This document shows, piece after piece, positions 31,092 to 53,898 of a DNA stretch of 64,000 bases (position 1 is the stretch's first letter; each line of letters opens with the position of its first letter). The notes below the pieces were generated by a model, which saw nothing but the letters and a program-made list of their open reading frames with translations, searched no databases and was not told the origin of the DNA. The stretch lies in contig NC_088708.1 of NCBI RefSeq assembly GCF_963576615.1, positions 4,464,001-4,528,000 of the forward strand, read 5' to 3'. A program made the translations under genes and the position numbers. This stretch comes from Watersipora subatra (Eukaryota; Bryozoa; Gymnolaemata; Cheilostomatida; Watersiporidae).

Positions 31092-31353
31092 TGTTATGTT
31101 TCTGCACAGAAGCAATTAAATAGAGTATTAAATTAGAGAAATGGTTTATTGCACACTCCAGAGACAACTGATTTGATAACAGAAAACCCAAGTATTTATA
31201 TGTTTGGTCATAGAAAAGCTTTGTAAAAAGCTACAAGCATTATTAATAGCTATAATGAGACAGTACTATATAATATTAGCTTGTATAAAGCTTTAGCTAA
31301 AAAGCATAATGTTTGTTGGCTAAGTACCAGTAATACTTGGCACTTGCATGACA
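31092..31353 (-). repeat. 3' LTR of the young Ty3/gypsy element
   Basis: 262 bp; differs from the 5' LTR by one base (ggctaag here, ggcaaag in the other copy). It is the right-hand LTR in element orientation. Confidence 0.95.
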
Positions 31354-31365
31354 CCTCCTCACTAA
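31354..31365 (-). other. Polypurine tract
   Basis: Reads ttagtgaggagg on the minus strand, directly before the 3' LTR, the usual site of plus-strand priming. The pol stop codon at 31367 adjoins it. Confidence 0.8.
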
Positions 31366-31366
31366 G

Positions 31367-34300
31367 CTAAAGGTTCTTTCTGGTTCTCTTAGACCTTCGG
31401 GGTTTGTCTCTGCTATACTCATCTCCATCAGGTAGACGAGGGTTGCGTGGTCTTCTTCTAGACGGAGGTTGCTCTGTTACAGTTGTAGGGGCTGGTAGTT
31501 GCAGTTTTGTCTCCTCTGTTATATCAGGTTTATCTCCAGGGTCTTGATCTTCTTCTGTTGAGTATCTTGGTCTGAGTTGTTCAACATGTCTTCTCCAAGT
31601 AGGTCCCTTTGGTACCACTTTGACATTGAGACTATGAGTTCCATATCTCTTAGTAACAATGGCTGGAACCCATCTAGGTTGTCTGTTGCGTCTAGGTCCA
31701 TGATACAAGGCATAGCATGGTGCTCCAAGATTGTAGCTGTGTATCTTGCTAACTGTCTTTTCTGCCGATCGGTTGACTTCTCTGGATTGATGAAACTGTG
31801 CTATGTGTGCGGGTGATGGCAATAGGGTGTCAATCTTGCATCTCATCTGTCTTCCATTCAGCAGCTGACTGGGAGAGTATCCTGTAGGAAGTGGTGTCCT
31901 TCTATAGTGCATCAGGAACTGTTGTAGTGCAGATTTAGGTGAGAGTGACGATTTCTTCATGGCTTGTTTGAAGGATTGTACTAGTCTTTCAGCTGCGCCA
32001 TTTGTAGCTGGATGGTAGGGTGCTCCAGTGAGGTGAACAATGCTTCTCTCTTGACACCACTGCTGAAACTCTCCTGAGGTGAAGCTGGTAGCATTGTCAG
32101 TGACTATGGTGTGAGGGTATCCAAAGTGTGCGAATATCTCCTCTAAGATGTCTGTGGTAGCTCTGGTAGAAGTAGATGACGTCCTGTGTATGCATGGATA
32201 CTTTGAGTAGGCATCTATCATCACTAGCCATTGGCTGCCCATGAAGTTCACTGCATGATCTAAGTGAAGACGACTCCATGGCTTCTCAGGTAGCATCCAG
32301 GGATGTATAGGATACTTCTGTGGAAGCTTCTGGTGTTCAGCACAGGCAGTGCACTGTCGGCTTGTCTCCTCTATATCAGAGTCAATGCGAGGCCAATAGA
32401 CAGCAGTTCGAGCTAGCTTCTTCATTCTTTTCATTCCAAAGTGTCCAAGGTGAAGGATCTTTAATACTTCCTGTTGTAACTTGACAGGAATGACTACTCT
32501 GTTGCCATATAGAAGACAACCTTCAGTGATAGAAAGTGAATCTGAGATCTTGTGGAAGAGTGACAGCTGAGTCTCCTTCATCTCTTTGTTACCAGGCCAT
32601 CCTTCTGCTGTGTAGCGCATTACTGTGGCTAGTGTTGGGTCTTTCTTTGTCTCCTTTGCTAGAACATTGTAGTCTGTAGAGTTGAGCTGTTGTCCAATAG
32701 TGTGAATAGTGCATACTGTATCAACATCATCCTCATCTCTTGCATCAAACTCTTTATCAGGTCCAACTGGCAGTCTTGAGAGGACATCTGCATTTTGATG
32801 ATGCTGGGTAGATCTGTATTCTATGGTGTAGTCATACTGATTTAGTACCAGTGCCCATCTTGCTAGTCTGTTGGCTGCTAGAGCTGGAACTCCTTTGGTA
32901 GGTCCTAGAAGTGTGAGAAGAGGTCTGTGGTCAGTTACCAAGATAAACCGTCGACCATACAGGTACTGGTGATACTTCTTTAGAGCAAATATGATTGAGA
33001 GAGCTTCTTTTTGTATTTGTCCATATTTCCTCTGTGTGCTGGTCAGTGTTTTTGAAACATTGGCTATTGGTCTCTCACTTCCATCAGGATAACGATGAAA
33101 TAGTACAGCTCCCAGTCCAGTTTCTGAAGCATCACATGAGATTCCAATGTCAAGATCTGGGTTGAAGTGTGCTAAGACACTATCAGTTGATAGCATATCT
33201 TTCAGTTTGTTGAAGCTCTTTTCTTGTTCAGTGCCCCACTTCCAGGTCTCTCCTTTGCGTGTCAGTTTGTGCAATGGTCCTGTGAGTTGTGACAGATTGG
33301 GTATGAACTTGCTGTAGAATTGTGTAGCTCCTAAGAAAGATCTTAGCTGAGTTAAGTCTGTTGGGACTGGCATCTGTTGTACTGCATCTGCCTTCTTTCC
33401 TTTAGTGATTCCCTTTGAAGTGAGTTTGTGTCCCAGATACTCTACTGTGGGTTGAGCAAAACAGCACTTGTCTTTTCTACATCTGAGCCCTCTTTCTTCT
33501 AATCTTTGAAGAAGTCGACGTAAGTTTTGTAGATGGCTCTCTGCATTGGCTCCACTCACTAGTATATCATCTAGGTATACTGCTACTCCTGGGAGGTCTT
33601 GTGTCAGTTGCTCCATGATTTCTTGAAAATACCCTGGTGCTGAGCTTATGCCAAAGGGCAACCTCTTCTGTAGTAGTACTCCTCGGTGTGTTGATAGTGC
33701 TAGTCGTCGTTGACTTTCTGGTGCCAACAATATTTGATTGTAGGCATCTGCTAAATCAATCTTTGTGTAGCAATAGCCTCCACCTAGTTTTCTGATTAGA
33801 TCTTCTGGTAGTGGGATAGGTTTCCTATGTGTTTCTAGCTGATTATTGATAGTCTTGGAGTAGTCTCCACATACTCTGATCTTCCCTGCAGCTTGACCTG
33901 TTGTAGATTTGCGTACAGGTACAACTGGTGTTCCATACTGGTTGAATTGAGTTGGTTCCCATATGCCTTTAGCTACACCTGCTTCGTATGCTTGGTTGAG
34001 CTCTTCTGTCAAGGCAATAGGAACTGGTCTGGGTCGGCAGAAGACTGGCTTTGTTGAAGGTTTGAAGTTTATCTCTAGTTCAAAGTTCTTGAGACATCCT
34101 AGCTCGTCTTTGAATATTTCTGGAAATTCTTTGCACATCTCCTTACACTTGATTTGTAACCTCCCATCTGGCTGGTTCTCTGTGATTGTTGATACAAGGT
34201 TCTGTTGTAGCTTGTCATCAATAGAGATGCCTAGTTGCTGTATAGCCGTTCTTCCTAGTAGGTTGAGATCTTGTACAGCACTAATCACAAATGGTAGTCT

Positions 34301-35494
34301 GACTTCTTTCTGTGCATCCAATTGGGCAGTTAGCTCACATCTGCCAAGCGTCTCTATGAGATGTCCTGAGGCTGATTTGTAGTTAACTGTAGTAGGTTTT
34401 AGGTTTGGCTTTCCTAGCTTCTCCCATATTGATTTACAGATGAAGTTGTCACATGCTCCAGTGTCCAGTTCAAGTGTGAAGTTGTCTCCCTCCAGTTTGA
34501 TGTTTTCAGCAAGTTTCACCATCTTGGTTGATGTGCATTCTATCATCTTTACTGGTTTTTCTGCTGCAGATGATTTCTTTTTCTTGCATGCTCTTTTTAT
34601 GTGACCTTGTTTAGAACAAAAGTTGCAGGTGGCTGCTTTGAATCTGCAGTCATCCGCTGTATGGTTAGTTCGGTCACATCTGTAGCATAGCTTTCCTTCC
34701 TTCTGCTTGTCAGGTGTAGAGTTGTTTTTCTGGATTGGTTTGTGTCTTGATTTCTGTTGAGCAACCTTGTTGACTTTAGACGAGTTTCCATAAACTGTCT
34801 CTTTGGCAACTTTAGCTGCTTCTTCTGTTTCCTGTGCTATCTGTATAGCTTTGTTGAAGTTGAGTTCATTGTCCTTGACCTTGAAGAGAGATTTGAGAAC
34901 TGCTTCATTGTTTACAGAGCAGATAAATCTTGTTCTGAGAGCCTCATCCAATGGATCTGTAATGTCTATGAAGGCACATGTAGTTGCATCTTGATGAATT
35001 CTGGCAGCTAACTCTTGAATAGTTTCTCCAGGTTTCCTCTGCATGTCACTCCAATACTTGTAACGCTCTCTAACAATGAAGCGCTTAGGGTCATACTGGT
35101 CTTTGAGAAATTCCGGTATTTCATCCATGTTGAGGTCGTTGATCTGCTTGGGTGTTGAAAGCTGAGCTGCCATATTACTAAGCTGCTTGTAGAGTGTAGG
35201 CTGTTGGTTGGTGAGAAAAGTGCCAGCAATCTTGTCTTGATGAATAGAATTTGCTGCAATGAATGTGTTGAATCTGTCTATGTAATCTGTTAGTAGCTCT
35301 GCTGTTGGGTCAAAACCTGGGAAGGCTGGAACAGCGGTTGCAGCTGTTTCTTGTTTCCGTTGTAGGTTTTGTAGTAGTAGCTCCATCAGTTTCTTATTCT
35401 CCTCCATTCTTTCATCTTGCTGACGTCTGTATTCCTCTTGTTGCTGCTTGAACTCCTCATGCTTCTGTTGTCTCTGGAGTGTGCAATAAACCAT
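31367..35494 (-). CDS. Ty3/gypsy Gag-Pol polyprotein, intact pol, altered Gag start
   Basis: 1375 codons. Order with rough residue positions: Gln/Glu-rich coiled coil (10-50); gag core; two CCHC zinc knuckles near 268-305 (CYRCDRTNHTADDC and CNFCSKQGHIKRAC); retropepsin with LDTGA near 345; reverse transcriptase with YLDD near 641; RNase H; integrase zinc-binding part near 1015 (HLGHFG, later CTAC); integrase core with Asp near 1076, Asp in VTDNATSF and Glu near 1167; basic C-terminal tail. All catalytic signatures that I can see are present. The first nine codons come from an inverted LTR fragment. The original gag start (MAEVADLIKL at 35655) is upstream in another frame, so this copy may not make normal Gag. 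It belongs to the metazoan gypsy elements with K02A2.6-like pol. Confidence 0.95.
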   Translation of the reverse strand: MVYCTLQRQQKHEEFKQQQEEYRRQQDERMEENKKLMELLLQNLQRKQETAATAVPAFPGFDPTAELLTDYIDRFNTFIAANSIHQDKIAGTFLTNQQPTLYKQLSNMAAQLSTPKQINDLNMDEIPEFLKDQYDPKRFIVRERYKYWSDMQRKPGETIQELAARIHQDATTCAFIDITDPLDEALRTRFICSVNNEAVLKSLFKVKDNELNFNKAIQIAQETEEAAKVAKETVYGNSSKVNKVAQQKSRHKPIQKNNSTPDKQKEGKLCYRCDRTNHTADDCRFKAATCNFCSKQGHIKRACKKKKSSAAEKPVKMIECTSTKMVKLAENIKLEGDNFTLELDTGACDNFICKSIWEKLGKPNLKPTTVNYKSASGHLIETLGRCELTAQLDAQKEVRLPFVISAVQDLNLLGRTAIQQLGISIDDKLQQNLVSTITENQPDGRLQIKCKEMCKEFPEIFKDELGCLKNFELEINFKPSTKPVFCRPRPVPIALTEELNQAYEAGVAKGIWEPTQFNQYGTPVVPVRKSTTGQAAGKIRVCGDYSKTINNQLETHRKPIPLPEDLIRKLGGGYCYTKIDLADAYNQILLAPESQRRLALSTHRGVLLQKRLPFGISSAPGYFQEIMEQLTQDLPGVAVYLDDILVSGANAESHLQNLRRLLQRLEERGLRCRKDKCCFAQPTVEYLGHKLTSKGITKGKKADAVQQMPVPTDLTQLRSFLGATQFYSKFIPNLSQLTGPLHKLTRKGETWKWGTEQEKSFNKLKDMLSTDSVLAHFNPDLDIGISCDASETGLGAVLFHRYPDGSERPIANVSKTLTSTQRKYGQIQKEALSIIFALKKYHQYLYGRRFILVTDHRPLLTLLGPTKGVPALAANRLARWALVLNQYDYTIEYRSTQHHQNADVLSRLPVGPDKEFDARDEDDVDTVCTIHTIGQQLNSTDYNVLAKETKKDPTLATVMRYTAEGWPGNKEMKETQLSLFHKISDSLSITEGCLLYGNRVVIPVKLQQEVLKILHLGHFGMKRMKKLARTAVYWPRIDSDIEETSRQCTACAEHQKLPQKYPIHPWMLPEKPWSRLHLDHAVNFMGSQWLVMIDAYSKYPCIHRTSSTSTRATTDILEEIFAHFGYPHTIVTDNATSFTSGEFQQWCQERSIVHLTGAPYHPATNGAAERLVQSFKQAMKKSSLSPKSALQQFLMHYRRTPLPTGYSPSQLLNGRQMRCKIDTLLPSPAHIAQFHQSREVNRSAEKTVSKIHSYNLGAPCYALYHGPRRNRQPRWVPAIVTKRYGTHSLNVKVVPKGPTWRRHVEQLRPRYSTEEDQDPGDKPDITEETKLQLPAPTTVTEQPPSRRRPRNPRLPDGDEYSRDKPRRSKRTRKNL

Positions 35495-35557
35495 TTCTCT
35501 AATTTAATACTCCATTTAAATTGCTTCTGTGCAGAAACATAACAGAAGCTAATTGGC
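35467..35557. repeat. Inverted LTR-end plus PBS-side fragment inside gag
   Basis: This stretch is the reverse complement of the sequence at the inner end of the 5' LTR plus about 13 adjoining bases (ttctgttatgtttctgcaca in the minus reading). It has one inserted base and one substitution relative to the flanking LTRs. At 91 bp it shifts the gag frame and supplies the ATG of the long pol frame. Confidence 0.8.
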
Positions 35558-35655
35558 TCTTGCTCTTCTTGCTGCTTTCTCTGCTCCTCTTGCTGCTGTC
35601 TCTGGTCCTCCTGCTGCTTCTGCATTAGCTTGATCAGGTCTGCTACTTCTGCCAT
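35558..35655 (-). CDS. Original Gag N-terminus of the young element, cut off by insertion
   Basis: Begins MAEVADLIKLMQKQQ and continues as a Gln/Glu-rich coiled coil that is compositionally continuous with the start of the long pol frame. The 91-bp inverted fragment breaks the frame after about 33 codons. Confidence 0.7.
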
Positions 35656-35761
35656 TGTAGTGGTGCAATTTTGAACAGTTACTCTTGTAATAAACTAGAA
35701 CTCTTTGTATCGATTTTATCAATGATAAAATCTGAACAAAACTCTTTGTAACTGTTCAAAA

Positions 35762-35779
35762 GAGAAATCCTTGTTGCCA
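35762..35779 (-). other. Probable tRNA primer binding site
   Basis: In the plus reading this ends ccttgttgcca, the form of a tRNA 3' terminus with CCA; in the element sense it begins TGGCAACAAGG. It lies 9 bases from the end of the 5' LTR. I do not assign the tRNA. Confidence 0.55.
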
Positions 35780-35788
35780 ATTTGCTTC

Positions 35789-36050
35789 TGTTATGTTTCT
35801 GCACAGAAGCAATTAAATAGAGTATTAAATTAGAGAAATGGTTTATTGCACACTCCAGAGACAACTGATTTGATAACAGAAAACCCAAGTATTTATATGT
35901 TTGGTCATAGAAAAGCTTTGTAAAAAGCTACAAGCATTATTAATAGCTATAATGAGACAGTACTATATAATATTAGCTTGTATAAAGCTTTAGCTAAAAA
36001 GCATAATGTTTGTTGGCAAAGTACCAGTAATACTTGGCACTTGCATGACA
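35789..36050 (-). repeat. 5' LTR of the young Ty3/gypsy element
   Basis: 262 bp, ends TGTCATG and CATAACA in element orientation. It would carry the promoter, but I cannot place a TATA box with confidence. Confidence 0.95.
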
Positions 36051-36360
36051 ACATCTATGTCACTCTCTCCCAAATGCGGCATTAAAAAACTTTTTTAAAG
36101 CGAACTGAGACAGTCATGATTCAAATCGAATTTGAGAATTTGCACCGCTTGACGTTTTATGGAATTTCTTACATAATACGCAGCAAAAACTTACATAAAT
36201 TAGAGAGATTAGAGAGATGATTGAGATTCAACTTTAGTTCATTGTCTTTGGTTCTACCGGAAATGCTCTTATCTCTCGAGGTCAGAATAGGATCTCAATA
36301 GGCTGAAGGTCAACATAAAGTCACCAAGGTTAGCTTTAGGTCATCAGGTCAACACTTGGT

Positions 36361-38738
36361 TTAGGTCGCAATATATGTCGTATTTTAATAGGTTGGTTCA
36401 TATATCTGCGAATACATGTGCCTGTTTTGCTGGTAAGCAATTAGGAATAAGTGCGAATATTTTGTTGTATGCCTATTCATTCAGATAACATATTTGGTAT
36501 ACTCTGCTGGGTAGTTGCTGTTTAGATGTTGCTTTGTAATCAAAATATCACATTAGTAACAATACTTAGTATTATGGAGTAGTGTGGAGCATTTGTGAGC
36601 TGCGTAAACTTAGTTTTACATTTACCTACATAGAGTATTGTAATTCTAATGTAAATTGAAGATTGTTATTCATAATTGTAATCAGTGATTTACTTTCTTT
36701 GGTAAAAAGCCTTTCAGAACAGCTACAGTAGCAGTTGATGTGGCAAACCTGACAGTAAAAAAGCCAGATTTCTTTTATAAATCCTTCAAAGGTAGATGAA
36801 CTGCTTCAGAGTATTTGTTTTATAAAACATTTCAATCACTGCATACTCGATGCAGCATCTTCATTTCTGGTCAATATTAGCCATTAGACAGTTTTGTTTT
36901 CATATTTCGTTTTATTTTTGTATGTCAGTGATGAACTGTTCCAATATAATTGCTCACAGTCAACGTTGTGTGATTTTTAAGCAGACCTCATTGACCAATG
37001 AAATTCTCAACAATTTATTTGTTCATGAAATGGAATGCGATGCTTTGGTGTAGTTTGCTGCAAGCCTTATATGATGCGTGTGTGAATCTACATAAGTATA
37101 GGGTTCTCGGTTTCCTGTTCTGCTCCCTTAATAAATGTAACTGTAAGTTCCAGGGAATTTTCGGTGTGATAACATGAGCTGGTTACAATGAACCTTGACA
37201 TATGCTCAGAGAAGCCTGGACATCCGATCTATATTGCTAGGTTCTTGGAAACGTGAGCTCTATTTCCTGGTTGTATGCAACTCATATGACAGCTCATATG
37301 ACAGCCATCTCTGCATTTTTGTAGCTTCGCTCAAATGCATGACAAAGGAATGTGTTTTGTGATGAGTATAAAACACGTTTTAGAAAGATATACATGTATG
37401 TGAAATTTGGTGACATTGACCTTAGCATAATTCTCATTAGTCTCACTCAATTTTTAAACCGGAAACAAACTGTTTTGCTATTTCATATGGCATAAAGCAG
37501 CACTTAACTTACATGCAGTTGGATTCTATAAGCATCATTGGTAACCCGTGCCATGAGGTTGAAGCACGTAGTCATCATTAAGCATATTCTTGGCTTTCTG
37601 TTATAATTAAATTTCTCAAGCCAATTTTAAGCGATGCTTTTGTTTGAAGTTGATGCAGAGAATATCTTTAGAATTGAGGAGTTTTTGATAGTAGTTTATG
37701 AGGATGAGTGAAGAGGGGTAACATTATAACATGGAGGCATATTCTTTGCAGCTCTATTTTAGCTTATTGTATGACACTTCAGATAAATGAGTGAGATTTA
37801 GTGGAATGAGCATTTGTTCTTGTTGTAAGCAGTTGTCCTCAAACCATTGCAACACTGTCTAGAATTTTTAGGTTTGTCCTTTAATGAAAATATTCTGGTG
37901 TCATAGTCGGTTTGCTTTATTTTTTAGATCTGAACCATGACAGTTTGATATGTGCATGTTAGGATAGCAATTTTTAGGATGTTTTAAACTTCAATGAACC
38001 TAAGTGTGTGTTTGATGCATAAACTTTTGATCTTTAGCAATACTAATTTCCTGCTGTCAGAGCTACCAAGGATATGTCCATAACAAGCTTATATCATATC
38101 AAAAATAGTTAAAAACTTAAAATATCTCCTTGAATTTGAAGTTCGTCTTTAGGTTGTGTTCCTTAATAATTGCGTCAAGCATACTGGCAGAAACTCTTTT
38201 AAATGTCATGTCATTATTGCGATCTATTTCATCAACCAATCAGTAATCTCTGTTAGTCATTGTGAAAACAGTTTGTGTACTCGCTAGAATAAAGCTTGTT
38301 ATTAATTTTGTACAAGTTTTTGCTTCGTTGATTCACAAACATATATTGGAGGTGACCCTTCAAGTCGTAATTGAAGCTTTTGTTCTGATGGCAGGGCAAT
38401 CTTAATATAGATTTTCAATGTTGCTACAATATTGGTTTGTTTTGCAGATTCTGTTGACTGATTTATTAGCACTGCTGAAATTTGTACTGTAAATGGTTTG
38501 GGGAAACCAGCTTTATATGTCATGTTTTTGAAGTTCATGTCTTTGTATATGATTTTGCAATCACCTACACTCTAAACAAAACAAGGTCTGTCTCTACAGC
38601 ACCACACTTCTCACAGCTGTTTAAACTGTTGCCACAAACAAATCTTCCTAAAAAATATAATGCCTGAAAGTTTTGTTTGTTGTTCAAGGTACAGACTTGC
38701 TATACATTTATAAATACATGTATATAAATAAATGTATA
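36361..38738. other. Intergenic, no gene seen
   Basis: AT-rich with short frames only. No recognisable element or exon. It probably includes upstream sequence of the DCAF12 gene. Confidence 0.35.
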
Positions 38739-39018
38739 CAGCCAAACATGGATAACTCAAACAATAAAACAATCTCAAGTGATAGAAAAATCTCCTATAC
38801 GTTTTGATAAAAAAGTGTTAAACTTTACATTAGAAGCATTTAATTTGAAACAAGCCATTTATACTTTTGATTTCTATTATAGTTTGTATATGTGCATGTA
38901 TCTACTAATAAATAAATAAATACATGGACTTGTGACAGTGCTCTGATAAGTTGAACGCTCTGATAACTTGAACACTTTCGCTCGGTCCCGTGAAGTTCGA
39001 GTTATCCATGTTTGACTG
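38739..39018. mobile_element. pogo/Tigger-like MITE, short internally deleted copy
   Basis: Starts cagccaaacatggataactc and ends gagttatccatgtttgactg. Its centre is the reverse complement of the first part of the MITE at 3069 (shared aagccatttatacttttgat and gtgcatgtatctactaataa). It lacks about 480 bp present there. TA precedes it; the right flank is GA, so that TA has probably mutated. It lies about 165 bases before the DCAF12 start codon. Confidence 0.8.
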
Positions 39019-39182
39019 GATTTATATATGTATAGGAAGTCTGTACCTTGCATATATATAAATATATATAGGAATATTTATGCAATTTTAGATAAGGGGA
39101 ATCATGACTCAGTTTCAACTATCAGTGCTGACAAGCTGACCAATGGTGCAAATATCTGTATTACATATTTGGAAATAAGAAC

Positions 39183-53504
<14,322 letters not shown>

Positions 53505-53862
53505 AGGAGGATGGCTCATTGTAGGTTGGCTGGACCAGGTGTTAAGAGAGATTTTTTATGGAAAAACGAACAGTTGAACCGTCATACGAATTTGTGCAAA
53601 TTTTACTGTTACTAGAATTTTTATACTGCTGTATCGTTATAAAACTTACCAGAAACCTAGTCTACTCATGACAAGCTTAACGACAATGTATTTGCTCTCA
53701 TCCATTATTTTTTTCTGTTTTATTGTCACTACATTAAATGGCACATGTACATACAGTATCAGTAGTAGGTCCGTTTGTTCATTTCCATTAACCTTTCCCA
53801 AAGAATTACATAGCAAAGCATGAGCAGCCTTAAATACTTCAGGTGAAGTTACTAAATAACAG

Positions 53863-53880
53863 ATTTATTTTAAAATAAAT
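53863..53880. promoter_or_regulatory. Palindromic two-way poly(A) signal between DCAF12 and PDCD7
   Basis: The perfect palindrome atttattttaaaataaat contains AATAAA on the plus strand (53874-53879, 370 bases after the DCAF12 stop) and AATAAA on the minus strand (53869-53864, 30 bases after the PDCD7 stop). It could serve as the cleavage signal for both convergent genes. The sequence is seen; the use is inferred. Confidence 0.6.
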
Positions 53881-53898
53881 TGCTTACATGTTATCTAT

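Larger units (their letters stand above)
31092..36050 (-). mobile_element. Young full-length Ty3/gypsy LTR retrotransposon
   Basis: 4959 bp with two 262-bp LTRs (31092-31353 and 35789-36050) that differ at one base by my comparison. Read on the minus strand the LTR begins TGTCATG and ends CATAACA. A primer binding site follows the 5' LTR, and a polypurine tract precedes the 3' LTR. One long pol frame is intact. The 5' part of gag is disrupted by an inverted LTR fragment. I see no 5-bp target duplication: tatat on the left, acatc on the right. Confidence 0.95.
25958..36360 (-). mobile_element. Old, decayed Ty3/gypsy retrotransposon, interrupted by two later insertions
   Basis: Minus-strand order from right to left is gag (30206-29388), reverse transcriptase (28910-28430), RNase H (about 27930-27564) and integrase (about 27200-26800), each in broken frames. 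The outer ends resemble each other: 25975-26150 and 36199-36360 share aligned blocks such as gattgagattca, tcgaggtcagaata and aggtcaacat, as diverged LTRs would. The body is split by a hAT-like element from 30210 and a complete Ty3/gypsy element at 31092-36050. Domain matches are by recognition. The LTR reading and outer limits are inference. Confidence 0.6.

Noticed and set aside
31519-31728. Short minus- and plus-strand frames within the young gypsy element (also 31577, 33963, 34757)
   Set aside because: They are shadows of the intact pol frame.
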